Assembly (NCBI RefSeq): GCF_949987515.2
Contig: NC_082687.1
Span: forward strand, 26,004,132 to 26,068,131
Source: Delphinus delphis
Lineage: Eukaryota; Chordata; Mammalia; Artiodactyla; Delphinidae
Reading direction: 5' to 3'
Length of the DNA stretch: 64,000 nt
The notes under the pieces are model-generated. The model was not told where the DNA came from. It saw only the letters and a list, made by a program, of their open reading frames with translations, and did no database searches. Numbering within the stretch: the first letter of the stretch is position 1; every line of letters begins with the position of its first letter. The position numbers and the translations under genes are program-made. Below are positions 11,124-23,493 of this stretch, piece after piece.

Positions 11124-11640
11124 CTTTTTTAAATTTCATTTTTAATTGGAGTATAGTTGATTTATAATGTTGTGTTACTTTCTACTGTTTAGCAAAGTGA
11201 ATCATCTATACGTATACATATATCCCCTTTTTTTGGATTTCCTTCCCATTTAGGTCACCACAGAACATTGAGTAGAGTTCCCTGTGGTATACAGCCGGTT
11301 CTCATTAGTTGTCTATTTTACACATAGTAGTGTATATATGTCAATCCCAATCTCCCAGTTCATCCCACCCACCCCTTCCCTGCTTGGTATCCATACGTTT
11401 GTTCTCTACATCTGTGTCTCTATTTCTGCTTTGCAAATACGTTTATCTGTACCATTTTTCTAGATTCTACATATATGCGTTAATATACGATATTTGTTTT
11501 TCTCTTTCTGACTTACTTCACTCTGTATGGCAGTCTCTAGGTCCATCCACGTCTCTACAAATGACCCAATTTTGTTCCTTTTTATGGCTGAGTAATATTC
11601 CATTGTATATATATGTATCACATCTTTATCCTATTTTTTT
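11124..11640 (-). mobile_element. 5'-truncated L1, 3' end of ORF2 plus 3'UTR
   Basis: Starts at the left with TTTTTAATTGGAGTATAG (reverse of the L1 3' end) and ends in the ORF2 C-terminal region (ATTCCATTGTATATATATG). It matches other L1 ends at 44671, 62240 and 62860. Non-coding. Confidence 0.88.
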
Positions 11641-11669
11641 AAATCTAATTTTATTTTTTAGAAGTTAAT

Positions 11670-11673
<4 letters not shown>

Positions 11674-11702
<29 letters not shown>

Positions 11703-11892
11703 GGTATGCGGGCCTCTCACTGTTGCGGCTTCTCCTGTTGTGGAGCACAGGCTCTGGACGTGCAGGCTCAGCGGCCATGGCCCACGAGCCCAGCCGCTCC
11801 GTGGCATTTGGGATCCTCCCAGACTGGGGCACGAACCCGTGTCCCCTGCATCGGCAGGCAGACTCTCAACCACTGCGCCACCAGGGAAGCCC
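11674..11892 (-). mobile_element. tRNA-derived SINE, short CHR type
   Basis: Complete copy with a long pure T tail (sense poly(A)) at the left. Perfect 15-bp duplications TAGAAGTTAATTCTT lie at 11659-11673 and 11893-11907. The long clean tail and exact duplications point to a relatively young insertion. Confidence 0.96.
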
Positions 11893-11907
11893 TAGAAGTT
11901 AATTCTT

Positions 11908-13230
11908 AATGATCTTTCTCATCCTCCTTCATAGACACTTGAAGAGTGTTGTGAATTACACTCTGCCTGGGACAACTGAAGTTCTGTATTCCTTTCCCCT
12001 CTTCTGGTAAGACTACCTGCCATGTGTTGATTTATCTCACCCCATGATGTCATTGATGTCAAGCAGTGGCATACCTGTCTAGGTCTTAGCAGTTGATCTA
12101 ATGGGACATGTGACCCAAGCCTGGCCAATGAGACTTCTTTCCCTGAGTTTTTATATACCGAAAGTTGAAGTGCTCTGTCCTTTGGGGTTTCTGAGCTGTG
12201 ATGCTATAACTTGGAGCTGTGTGAAAGAGTAAGAGACATGAGGAGAGGGGAGAGGGAAAGGGGCAAAGAAGCAGAAGAACAGAGGAGAGAGGAGTGAGTT
12301 GAATTCCTTAATTCAGTTATTTCCAAGGTCAATGGCCTCCATATGCTTCCCAGTTACATCAGGCAGTAACTCCTTTTATGTAGTTAAGTTAGTTTGAATA
12401 GGATATATTGACTTGTCTCTGAAATAGTCCTAATATACATCCCCACTTTTTTCTGTAGTTCCAGGTTAAACTAAAAGTCTATAATGTAAGTTTCCCACTC
12501 TGCCTTGCTCTGATGCCAAGTGTTAATCATAATCAGCATCGGTATTAATTGCAATAGATCTTCATGCTTAAACTAAAAGTGCTGAATTGGTCAGCATTTG
12601 AATCCAGATTAGTGACAACAGATAAATTACACTTTAAATTAATAAATGAGGTGTTGAATGAGTATTAAAATTTATAGGATGTTTATTCTCACCTTGAATT
12701 TAATATGATAGGTTTGTTACTTTTTCTCTCTGCATCCCTCTCTAAACTGTCTATTCTCAGGTAGAAAAATTTCAGGAAAAGATTATTTTTTTTGCTATCA
12801 TTAAATTCTTGATTTGTTCATTGAAAAAGAAAATCTTATATTTATTTCCTTCATGAGTATCCAGTATATTTCTTAGCTTTTTGTAATGTTTGGATTGTAT
12901 CTGGGACCATATTTGAGGGTAAATTATATCCATTCTAGGTGTCTTGACTTGCTCCCAAAGTGGGCTGGTAGATATATGTCATCGATTTGATCAATTCCTA
13001 AAAGACTTCTACCATAAAGTAGATGTGAGAAGGTCTCGGGGGGTTGGGGAGGTGTGTGTGTGGGGGGTGGAGGGGTAGAGGGTTGGTGGGGGTGGGGAGG
13101 TGGGCAGGGCTTGCTTAAGACTGTAGCTTCTCAAAGCCTTTAAAATGCTAATTTGCACAGTTAATCCTCCAAAGGAGACTGCAAAAGGTAGCATTTCTCA
13201 AACTTTTTTTTTTTTTTAAACCCTCGGGTA
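11908..13230. other. Unassigned intergenic sequence, possible old repeats
   Basis: The stretch around 12090-12160 (GGACATGTGACCCAAGCCTG) resembles an old interspersed repeat I cannot name with confidence. A G-rich stretch (GGGGTGGAGG type) occupies about 13036-13110. Confidence 0.35.
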
Positions 13231-13237
13231 CCTTTTT

Positions 13238-13330
13238 CATCATCAGTTATGTGTTTGGTCCTGGAGCTATAGCAGTGAACAAGGTAAGAAGTTTCTCTGC
13301 TTTCACAGAATTTGTAGAAATTACAGTGTA
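13238..13330 (-). repeat. L2 remnant
   Basis: GTCCTGGAGCTATAGCAGTG and the following AACAAGG..TTTCACAGAATTTGTAG resemble the reverse complement of the L2 3' region. Short and diverged. Confidence 0.4.
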
Positions 13331-13812
13331 TCAATTATTTGCCTTGCTGAAACATAAGTACAAATGAGCACCTATATATCGTATGCCAATATATTTAAGA
13401 GCTATACATTAAGCTAACAAATTGTTAAAATGTGTTCCATGTTCTTACCTTGACTGACATACCTACAAAATGACCTGGAATTCAGACTTTCATTTAGAAT
13501 TTTTGGATTCCTTGGCATTTTGTGCCCTGGTTCTCTGCTTTCTGAGTCTCTTTCCCACTTCTCTTCCCACCCCAGGAGAAGTTTTGCTTGCATGTTTGTG
13601 GACACCACAGTCTCTTCATCCAAAGTCTACCCTCCTGGTCCTGAGGAAGCCCAGAGCACTGAGGGTGATGGGGAGTGCCTAGGGTAGAGGCCCCAGAGCT
13701 GGTTCTAAGTAGTACTTCTCACTATATCACCTATGAATATCCTGTGTTCTGAGGTATGTGCTTTGGGAACCTGAGTTCATCATTTTGAAAACAGTGACAA
13801 CCTTGAGAAGAT
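13331..13812. other. Unassigned intergenic sequence
   Basis: No exon or repeat recognised. Confidence 0.35.
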
Positions 13813-13868
13813 TATGCCATAGAATTTTGTTTCATTTTGGTTTTGTTTTTCTCATGCCATAGAATTTT

Positions 13869-14070
13869 TTTAAAAAAAATGTTTATTTACTTGGGAGGTC
13901 TTAGTTGCGGCATATAGGATCTTTAGTTGCGGCATACAGGATCTTTAGTTGCAGCATGCAAACTCTTAGTTGTGGCATGTGGGATCTAGTTCCCTGACCA
14001 GGGATTGAACCCAGGCCCCCTGCATTGGGAGCATGGAGTCCCAGCCACTGGACCACAAGGGAAGTCCCCA
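13869..14070 (-). mobile_element. tRNA-derived SINE with internal tandem units
   Basis: On the minus strand the SINE head GGGGACTTCCCTTGTGGTCC starts near 14069 and a B box-like GGGTTCAATCC follows. The body contains about four tandem units of roughly 22 bp (TTTAGTTGCGGCATACAGG type). Duplications GCCATAGAATTTT flank it at 13856-13868 and 14072-14084. A third copy of the same word lies at 13815-13828. Confidence 0.88.
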
Positions 14071-14084
14071 AGCCATAGAATTTT

Positions 14085-15655
14085 GACTTAACTATAGTGT
14101 TGTCTTTTGTGACAATATGCAGGTTAGAATGTTGAAACAGTTAATAAAATTCTGGAACTATATTAAATTAATCCACCATTTTTCCAGAAGTCAGATTTAA
14201 CCTATAACATATTTTGTCTTAAGCCTGGAAGTAATTGACAAAACTTCTGAACACCAAAGACCTGCCCAGAGCACACTGGGATCTGTAAGAGAAGTTGAGC
14301 GCTACCATTCAGGTCTCACCCAGTGTCTGAAAAAGAGGCAGCACATACTGTTAGTAAGTTGAATTAATAACAAATAGCAGGGAAAAGAGAGGAATGCAAA
14401 CAGTTGACAGAAAAACTATGAAAACACAGCGCAGCCATCAGTGGCACGTAGCGTATAGGAACAGACAGCCTTACACCCCTCAATCCTTGCTTCATAGGAC
14501 TTTACATGAGTCTCCATAGATTTAAAGAGTGAAATTATGTTTATAATACTCTTTATTTAAAAAATGATAATGTGGTGCGATAGACTCTTTGCACATGTTT
14601 AGAATGGAAAAAAAAACTGCTTTGAGATAATGGCTTCTGTAATTAGTAACATTCACTTATGTGGAATATCTAACAAAGAAATGAATGTATTTAGTAGTTG
14701 CTGAAAACTTCCAGATTCATGGCATTCACCAGCATATGAATTACCACTCTTACGCTTAAAATGCTGCACAGCATGACTCGTTTTTCTTTTAAAGGAGGCT
14801 GTACTTTTTCAGCCTTCTCTTACCCACACTGTGCAGAGTTCTAGGAAGTCCTTTGGAGACAAGTGTTTATCTCTTCACTGAAGGACGCACTAAGAACTCA
14901 GGTCATTCCTTGATAAGGGCTCCTTTAACACTTGATGGGAGAATCCTTCCTGCACACTGACAGACCAGATTTTTGGGAGCTGGAGTAGTGTTTGTTGAAG
15001 GATATTGGATCATTGCTTATTGGACCTGATTAAAGGCTCCCTTTGTTTCCTTTAGAGTATGTTGCAGACATTTTTTGAAAGCATTTTGTGATCTTCCTAT
15101 GGCAAAATGTTTATTTGCCAGTGTATCTAGTGGACAAGGAGGGAGAACAATGAATGTGCTCGTATTATGTATGTGCCACAAATTTAAGTTGTTGCTAGAC
15201 GTTGACTATGACAATACTGTGCCGCAGCTTTCCTTATTCTTGGCAGCCGAGGTTCAGAGAATTACACTTTGGAAGACACACTATCTGTTCACAGAAATTA
15301 TAAGAATGGCACGCCCTAACAGTGCTTATTTACACAGAACAGCCTAGTTTGCTGTTCCCCCTCCAGCTTTTCTTAAACAAGCAATTTATTCTTAACAGTT
15401 TTAAATTTCAAATCAATATTTCTACTAAAATAGCTTTACGCTTTTCATCTTTATGAATGGACAAGTAGTGGAAGAGAATCCGAACGAGTTTAAGCAGTAA
15501 AGGTGAGGCTATCGATAGAACATGTTCTAGGGGAGTCTGTGAAGATGACATAGTTCTGTTTTATCTTTCAACACAAAAATAAATGTGAATGGACAGATAA
15601 GGCAACTTTCACCCATTAACTAAATATTAAGTAGTGAAATTGGTTTCTGGGCAAG
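14085..15655. other. Unassigned intergenic sequence
   Basis: About 1.5 kb with no recognisable transposon on either strand, which is unusual for this window. It may contain conserved non-coding DNA, but that cannot be judged from one sequence. Confidence 0.35.
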
Positions 15656-15679
15656 AAAGTAGATTGGTGTAAAATTTCA

Positions 15680-16098
15680 AACAATGATCACTTATATGTG
15701 GAATATATTAAAAAAACAAAGATACAAATTAAATTATTTCCAAAATAGAAATAGACTCACAGACATAGAAAACAAACTGTTGGTTACCAAAGGGGAAAAT
15801 GAGGTGGGGTGAGGGATAAATTAGGAGGTTGGGATTAACATATGCACACTATTATATATAAAATAGATAACCAACAAGGACCTACTGTGTAGCACAGGGA
15901 ACTGTACTCAATATTTTGTAATAACCTATAAGGGAAGAGAGTCTGAATATATATATCTATTATAGATATGTATGTATATCTGAATATACATATATCTGAA
16001 TCACTGTGTTGTATACCTGAAACTAACATGATACTGTAAATCAACTATACTTCCACAAATAAAAAATGAAAATAAAGAAAAAATAAAAATTTTTAAAA
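15680..16098 (+). mobile_element. 5'-truncated L1 3' end
   Basis: Sense L1 sequence: AATGATCACTTATATGTGG, AGACTCACAGACATAGAAAA, CCTACTGTGTAGCACAGGG, TGTAAATCAACTATACTTC and an A-rich tail (16058-16098). It parallels 61287-61819. Internal TATATATC repeats are expanded at 15948-15990. Confidence 0.88.
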
Positions 16099-16710
16099 AT
16101 GCATTTGGTGGTTGGAAAATAATAAGCCATTTGCGCTTTTAAAGTTCGTACTGAGTACTCTTCATCGACAGGGTCTTCAGCAGAACATATATAGGGAAAA
16201 TTTACTTTGGGGGGCCGGGTATTCATAAGCATTCCTGAGGTTGCTCAAAGTGCTTATACTGAGATACTACTGAAATTATTCTCCATTAATTTGGGGAAGT
16301 GGGATGATAAGCTTTTGAAACTACTTAAAATTACACAGATAATACATATTTATTGTAGAAAACTCACAAAGTACAAATAAGTAAACAAAGAGAAAAATCA
16401 AGTAAATGACCAAAAAAATCACAAAGAGATGAGTGTCATTAATATTTTGTTCTATTATATCTGTGTGATTATAAAAAAGATTATATTATATAATTGTTAT
16501 TTTATTTTGTTATGAGTTGGCAATACATAATTTTTGTGACACAAAATTTAAGAATCTGCTAAAGTATACGTTTCCAAGTCTAGCTTTCATTCATGTCTCT
16601 GTTTTCCCTATTACCCAGACCCACTTTTGTTAGATTTGTGTGTAGCCTTCCACTGTTTTGTTTTCTTTAAGTTAAATTTAAAAATTAAAAAAAAATATAT
16701 ATATATTTAG
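16099..16710. other. AT-rich intergenic sequence
   Basis: Includes an A/T-rich stretch near 16330-16520 that may be the edge of an old L1. No gene recognised. Confidence 0.35.
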
Positions 16711-16714
16711 AGCA

Positions 16715-18515
16715 GTTTAAATTGACAACGAAACTGAGAGAAAGGTACAGGGATTTCTATACCCCCTGCCTCCACACATGCACAGACCCCCAGTATCAAC
16801 ATCCCCTGCTAGAGTGGTACATTTGTTACAATGGATGAATCTACATTGACACATTGTTATCACCCAAAGTCTGTTGTTCATATCAGGGTTCACTCTTGCT
16901 GTTGTATATTCTGTGGGCTTGGACAAATGTATAATGAAGCGGATCCACCATTATTATATCATACAGTGTATTTTCACTGCCTTAAAAATCCTCTGTGCTC
17001 CACCTATTCATCCCTCTCCCCACCCTTAACCCCTGGCAACCACTGATCTTTTTGCTGTCTCCGTGGTTTTTCCTTTTCCAGAATGTTATATATTTGGAAT
17101 CCTACAGTATATAGCCTTTTCACATTGACTTCTTTCCCGTAGAAATATGCATTTACTATTACTCCATGTCTTTTCATGGCTTGATAGTTTTTTTTTTTTT
17201 TTTTTTTTGCGGTACGCGGGCCTCTCACGGTTGCAGCCTCTCCCGCTGCAGAGCACAGGCTCTGGACGCGCAGGCTCAGCGGCCATGGCTCACGGGCCCA
17301 GCCGCTCCGCGGCACGTGGGATCTTCCCGGACCGGGGCATGAACCCACGTCCCCTGCATCGGCAGGCGGACTCTCAATCACTGCGCCACCAGGGAGGCCC
17401 GATAGTTCATTTTTTTTTTTAGTGCTGAACAGTATTCCACTGTCTGGATGTACCCTAGTTTATTTAACCATTTACCTACTGAATGACATCCTGCTTGCTT
17501 CCAAGTTTTGGCAATTATGAATAAAGCTGCTATAAACACTTATGTGCAGGTTTTTGCGTGGACATAAGTTTTCAACTCCACATACCAAGAAGTATGACTG
17601 CTGGGTGGTATGACAAGAGTATGTTTAGTTTTGTAGGCAACTGCCAACTGTCTTCCAAAGTAGCTGTGCCATTTTCCATTCCCACCAACAATAGATGAGA
17701 ATTCCTGTTGCTCTACATCCCCACTGGCATTTAGTGTTATCGTTTTTCTGGATTTTGGCCAGGAATGACCAAATAGTTATAGTGGTATCTAATTTGTTTT
17801 TTAATTTGCATTTTCCTGATGACATATGATGTGTAATATCTTTTCATATGTTTATTTTCCTTCTGTGTATCTTCTTTGGTGAGGTATCTCTTTGGCCCAT
17901 TTTAAAATTATGTTGTTTGTTTTCTTATTGTTGAGTTTTAAGTGCTCTCTGTATATTTTGGATAACACTCCTTCATCAGATGTGTCTTTTGCAAATATTT
18001 TCTCCCAGTCTGTGACTTCTCATTCTCTTGATGTTGTCTTTTGCAGAGCTGCAGTTTTTAATTTTAAGGAAATTCTGCTTAGCAATTCTTTCTTTCATGG
18101 ATCATGCCTTTGCTATTGTATCTAAAAAGTCATCATCATACCCAAGGTCATCTGGGTTTTCTCCTATGTTATGTTCTAGGAGTTAGTTTTGCATTTTACA
18201 TTTAGGTCTATAATCCATTTTGAGTTAATTTTTGTGAAGGGTATGAATTTGGGTCTAGATTAATCTTTTTGCATGTGGATGCCCAGTTAGTTCAGCACCT
18301 TTGTTGAAAAGATGATTTTTGCTCCATTGTATTGCCTTTACTGCTTTGTCAGAGATCAGTTGACTATATTTATGTGGGTTTATTTCTGGGTGCTCTATTC
18401 TGTCTTAATGATCTAATTTGTCTGTTATCTTGCCAATACCATACTGTCTTGATTACTCTAAAGTAAGACTTGAAGTCGAGTAGTGTCAATCCTCCAACTT
18501 TTATGAAATCACCAT
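16715..18515 (-). mobile_element. Old L1 (L1M-like) 3' part, split by a SINE
   Basis: The + strand reads as the reverse of an L1 3'UTR (AGAGCAGTTTAAATTGACAA..) followed by the C-terminal part of ORF2 (for example CCATTCCCACCAACAATAGA at 17677 and TTTTTAATTTGCATTTTCC at 17798). A minus-strand frame at 17625-17825 preserves ORF2-type residues but has no conserved catalytic core. It is more diverged than the L1s at 35-52 kb, so it is an older family. The SINE at 17190-17400 interrupts it. Confidence 0.85.
17190..17400 (-). mobile_element. tRNA-derived SINE inside an old L1
   Basis: Full SINE with a T-rich tail at the left and the head at 17400. A short duplication GATAGTT is seen at 17183-17189 and 17401-17407. 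The L1 sequence continues on both sides, so the SINE is younger. Confidence 0.93.
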
Positions 18516-18860
18516 TTGTTAAATTTTGGTATAGTACCAAAGAAGAATACACACAATTATCTGAGAAGAATGTGAAATACTCCACCCTTTTCCAACTGCA
18601 CATCTGTGTGAGGTTGGATTTTCTTTATAATAGTTCAAAGCAATATATTGCTTATAGATTGAATTTAGAAGCAGATATGAGAATCCAATTGTGTTTTATT
18701 AAGCCAGACATTAAAGATACTTGCAAAAGTTTAAAACACTTCTCACTAAATTTTTTATTTTGGAAAATGCAGTTATTTTCATAAAAGCATACCACTTGTG
18801 TTAACGTGTAATGGATTTATTAAAACGTTTAAAATAAACATTTTAAAAATTTCTATTTCA
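18516..18860. other. Unassigned intergenic sequence
   Basis: No repeat recognised; open frames here have no identifiable domain. Confidence 0.35.
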
Positions 18861-19201
18861 GGGCTTCCCTGGTGGCGCAGTGGTTAAGAATCCACCTGCC
18901 AATGCAGGGGACACGGGTTTGAGCCCTGGCTGGGGAAGATCCCACATGCCGCGGAGCAACTAAGTCCGTGCACCACTACTGAGCCTGAGCTCTAGAGCCC
19001 ACGAACCACAATTACTGAGCCCACGCGCCACAACTACTGAAGCCCACACGCCTAGAGCCCATGCTCTGCAACAAGAGAAGCCACTGCAATGAGAAGCCCG
19101 TGCACCGCAACGAAGAGCAGCCCCCATTCGCTGCAACCAGAGAAAGCCCGCGCACAGCAACGAATACCCAACGCAGCCAGAAATATAAATAAATTTATTT
19201 T
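18861..19201 (+). mobile_element. tRNA-derived SINE, long CHR type
   Basis: Starts GGGCTTCCCTGGTGGCGCAG at 18861, A box TGGCGCAGTGG, B box GGTTTGAGCCC, then the repeated CACAACTACTGAAGCCC module and an AATAAATTTATTTT tail. Imperfect flanks (TTTCTATTTCA / TTCTTTTTCA) are likely target duplications. Confidence 0.93.
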
Positions 19202-19209
19202 AAAAAAAT

Positions 19210-21478
19210 TCTTTTTCAATTTCTAATATGGTAAGTATGAATATATATAGCCTACATAAATGAAATCTCTTTGGGGTCATCAATAATTTTTCGGAATCTG
19301 AAGCCCCCTGAGACCAAAATGTTTGAGAATCATATTCTTGCTTCTCTGTTAGGGTTGGGCAATTTGAAAATGGTTGCGGTCTGAAGGTTCAAGGCAAATC
19401 ATTCGTTAGGGTGGTTTTTTTTTCTTTTTTTTTTATTGTGCATGATCTATTCTCTGAGTTAATTCTCATGTCTCCATTGATACAAGTGGAAGTTTGTTCG
19501 CTTTAGAATAGTGCACAAACTGAGCTAAACTACTGTGAACATGTTTATTCTTTTCCTCTTCTCTGTCTATTTTTACCATTTTGCTTCTAGCGAAATGATT
19601 CCTATTTATAGTGATACCTTTTATGCCTTAAATAATCTTGTTTTTAGTTTCTTATTCAGAATTCACCAAGAAGTCTACTTTGTCCACTCTATTCTGAAGC
19701 AGTGCTATCACCATGGGAGAAGTACACTGAGCATGGGATATAGCTTTGTGTGGTGAGAGGCTGCTATGAAGTTTTATAAGTGGCAGAGGGTTATGGATAA
19801 GAAGTCACCATTATCAACAAGAACAAGAACAAGCATAACACAATCCATTGAGCATCTTGATATCCCATCTCTGTGTTTTTGTATCTGGGAAAATTTAGTT
19901 TGGAGATAAAGAATTTCTATATATATCTATGTGGATATGGGATATAAGGTTCTCTCTAGGAGACAGATGTTTGGTTACATACTTCCTTTTAGGGATGCAC
20001 CATAGTTTGGTGTTAGCTAAAATATTTGGCCAACATTTTTGTCTTTGGTTCAGGCTAAGGCTTTTGGAAGGATGACTAGACAAATGTCTACTTCAACTGT
20101 CATCCCTAAACATTCAGCAGTGTGGTCATATAAGTTAAACCATGTTGAATCAGCATAACAATGCCAACAACAAGAGCAAGGCATATAATTCAGATTTACT
20201 GCTACTACCTGGATATTCACTTTCAAACAGATTACATTCTATATGTAGTTTGGGATGAAAAACATCTCTGTAGATTCTAAATGTTGACAGTCTATTGATC
20301 TGTTGAAGTATAAATGTAAATGATATTGCAAGAGTAAAATGCAACAATAATTAACGATTGTAGAAATTATTTTATATACAAAAATAATCAGAATATTTCA
20401 AATAATAAATGTATAAGGAAATAGATATAAAATAAAGATTAATATTAAGATAGAATATGTTAGCTAGATAACTTTAGGAAGAATATTATATCTTCTTAGA
20501 GCCAGTGAATATTTATAAAATTTAAATAATACAAGAAAGAATAATAGAAATCATAGCATAGAGATTAGAATTAATCTTTGAAGTTGTATTAGTATTCAAA
20601 TATTAATGAAAATTACCTTTAAAACTATTCTTATTGTACAGTATTGTTTAGTTATTTAATTCCGTTTAGGCCATGAGTCTTTCAGGAAAAAGTTCTCTTT
20701 AGAAATTCTTCACATCTTGAAGGATGGATAAAAAGTAAAATGTTAAGTTTGCCTTGTTAAATTTGACAAGGTGGGAAAACAACCCAAATCATGTACAACA
20801 TCTGTAATAAATCATCTTTCATCTAGACATAACAAAGAATATATAGAATAAAGGAAGACAGTGTTAAACAAAAATGAGGAACTCCTAAGTATGTCCATCT
20901 ACCAACCTCAGTTGAAAGAGTGAATCTATTTAGTATAACAGATGAAGTGTATGAAGTGTATGGTGACCTCAGGATCAATCCATCAGCTGACAGTATTGAG
21001 GAACTGATTTTCCTATATTATGTCAAATTAAAAAAATTTTACTAGTGGTTTTAATGATAAATTATAGTAAAAACTACTTTTGGGGTAAAATCCCAAGATT
21101 CTGACATCTGAGAAATTCAATCTATGGAGGTGACCTAAGGGTTTGGTCTTAGATATGGCTGAATGTTGATTTTAACACTTGTTTATTTTGTGTTACCACA
21201 TAATTTGGTACATGTCTACTTTTTTAAAGCATTACCCACCCCCTTCTATAATAAATGAAAAACGAAGAGCTAATAGTGCTACTAATGAGGTAGGACATCT
21301 TTCCTTTGTGTTTTTCTTTGTTGTTTATTTGTTTTGTAATTTTTTCTTCTCTGAAATATTTATTTGCTTTCTGTCCATTTTTTTAGGGGGTGATGGTTAT
21401 CTTTTTTTCTTACAGTTTTGTAAGAGTGCTTCACAAATTCTGTTTATCCTTGTTTTATCATTCATTTTGTGGCTTTTG
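19210..21478. other. Long AT-rich intergenic stretch
   Basis: More than 2 kb with no recognised element; 20340-20640 is extremely A/T-rich. Old L1 sequence may begin near 21180. Confidence 0.35.
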
Positions 21479-21479
21479 T

Positions 21480-22030
21480 TTCCCCACTCTGCTTTTGATG
21501 TCTTTTGATGAACAGAAATTTAAAATTTTAATTTGTCAGGTTTATTGGTATATTTTGTTTGAAAAGTTCTTTCCTAACATGAGGTCATAAAAGTATTCTC
21601 CTATATGTTTTTCTAAAAGTTTTGAAGTTTTGCCCTTCATATTTAAATCTTCAGTCAGTTTGGAGTTTATTTTTTGTGTGTCTGTATTAAGATAAGGATC
21701 CAATTTTATTTCCATTTGAATAGCCAATTCTTTCAGTACTAGTCATTGAATAATCTGTTTCAGTGATTTTTGATGTCATCTCTGGCATAAATCAAATTTC
21801 CATCTGTGTGTGGCTCTGCTTTGGGCCTCTCTATTCCATCAGTTAATTTAGCTACTCGTTTATAAATACTACATTTGAAAATTACAGTGGATTTATGACG
21901 TTTTGATTTTAGTGTTTTCCTAACTTATTCCCTTCCTCCTTCTTCAACAGTGTCTTGACTATTTGTATGCTTTGCTTCTCCATATAAATTTAAAAATTGG
22001 CTTGCCAAGTTTTTTGAAAATTCTGCAGTG
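21480..22030 (-). mobile_element. Old L1 ORF2 fragment
   Basis: The + strand reads as reversed L1 ORF2 (TTCAGTCAGTTTGGAGTTTA, GGATCCAATTTTATTTCC, TTGAATAATCTGTTTC). A minus-strand frame at 21542-21727 encodes ORF2-like sequence. Heavily diverged and broken. Confidence 0.7.
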
Positions 22031-22034
22031 ATTT

Positions 22035-23299
22035 TTGTTTCTTGAAGTAAATGTTACATACCATAAAACACAGATTTTTAATGTACAATTCAATGAGTTT
22101 TGAAAAGTGTATAGCCTTATATAGCCAGTAGTCAATCAAGGTAGAGAATGTTTCTATCACCTCAAAAGTTCCCTTGTGATCCCTTTCAGTTAATCCTTAC
22201 CTGCCGGAAGCAACCGCTGTTCTGGTTTTCTATCATCATAGGTTAGTTTTGCGTGTTATTGAATTTTAAATAAATAAATTCATTTGGTATGTACCCTTTT
22301 CTGTCTGGCTTTTTTGCTCAACTTAATGTTTTTGAGATTTATTCATGTTTTGTGTATATCTGTACACACAAATACTTTTTTTTAATTGTTGAGTAACTTT
22401 CCACTGCATGGATATCTCACGATTTGTTAGTCCATTCTCCTGTTGATGGTCATTTGGGTTGTTTTCCATTTTTGGCTATTATGCATAAAGCTGCTCTAAA
22501 CAGTTACATACTTTGTATGGATGTACATTTCCATTTCTCTTGGTAATTACCTAAATGTGGAGTTGGAGGGTGATAGCATAGGAATATGTTTAAATTTATA
22601 AGAAAATGCCAAATAGCTTAAGTTGATAAAAAACTGCCCAATAGTTTCCAAATAGTTTCCAATAATTTCCATCTTACATTCCCACAGCAATGCATGAGAG
22701 TTCCAGTGGCTCACATACCTGCCCAATGTTTAGGGATATCAATCTTTTTTTTTTTTTTCCGATACGCGGGCCTCTCACTGTTGTGGCCTCTCCCGTTGCG
22801 GAGCACAGGCTCCAGTCTCGCAGGCTCAGCAGCCATGGCTCACGGGCCCAGCCGCTCCGTGGCATGTGGGATCTTCCTGGACCAGGGCATGAACCCATGT
22901 TCCCTGCATCAGCAGGCGGACTCTCAACCACTGCACCACCAGGGAAGCCCGGGATATCAATCTTTTTAATTTTAGCCATTTTAGTGGGTGTGAAGTAATA
23001 TCTCATTGTGTTTTTCATTTGGTGACTAGTGATGTTGAGCACCTTTCCATGTGCTTATTGTTCATTTGTAGATGTTCTTTTGTGAAGTGTCTGTTCAAGT
23101 CTTTTCCCTATTTATTAAATTGGAATTGTGTTGATATTGAGTTGTATGAGTTCTTTCTGTACTCTATGTATAAGATCTTTGTCATATATTTGTATTGTGA
23201 ATAGTTTCTCCCAATCTGTGGTTTGAGTTTATTTTCAAAATAGTCTTCATTAGCAGTTGAGCGCTGCTGATCTTGAATTGTCTCTGATTTTGTTCATTT
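22035..23299 (-). mobile_element. Old L1 (L1M-like) 3' part, split by a SINE
   Basis: Reversed L1 3'UTR and ORF2 C-terminal sequence (TTAATGTACAATTCAATGAG, GTCATTTGGGTTGTTTTCC, AATATCTCATTGTGTTTTTC). A complete younger SINE interrupts it at 22750-22950, and another begins at its right edge. Confidence 0.8.
22750..22950 (-). mobile_element. tRNA-derived SINE, short CHR type
   Basis: Complete copy inside an old L1. Perfect 17-bp duplications GGGATATCAATCTTTTT at 22733-22749 and 22951-22967. Confidence 0.96.
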
Positions 23300-23312
23300 T
23301 CAAATGTCTTTT

Positions 23313-23481
23313 TAAAAAAATATTCATTTATTTATTTAGGTTCCACCAGGTCTTAGTCGTGGCATACAAACTCTTAACTGCGGCATGCATGTGGGATCTA
23401 GTTCTCTGACCAGGGATAGAGCCTGCGCCCCCTGCATTGGGAGTGTGGAGTCTTATCCCCTGCACCACCAGGGAAGTCCCC
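23313..23481 (-). mobile_element. tRNA-derived SINE, compact type with GGCATG modules
   Basis: Head GGGGACTTCCCTGGTGGTGC on the minus strand at 23481, body with GTGGCATACAAACTCTTAAC-type modules (as at 13869-14070) and an A-rich tail. Duplication TCAAATGTCTTT at 23300-23311 and 23482-23493. Confidence 0.92.
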
Positions 23482-23493
23482 TCAAATGTCTTT

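Noticed and set aside
16165..16200. Similarity of CTTCAGCAGAACATATA to the 5' part of U6 snRNA
   Set aside because: Only about 17 bases align with two mismatches, no duplications flank it, and such a match is plausible by chance.
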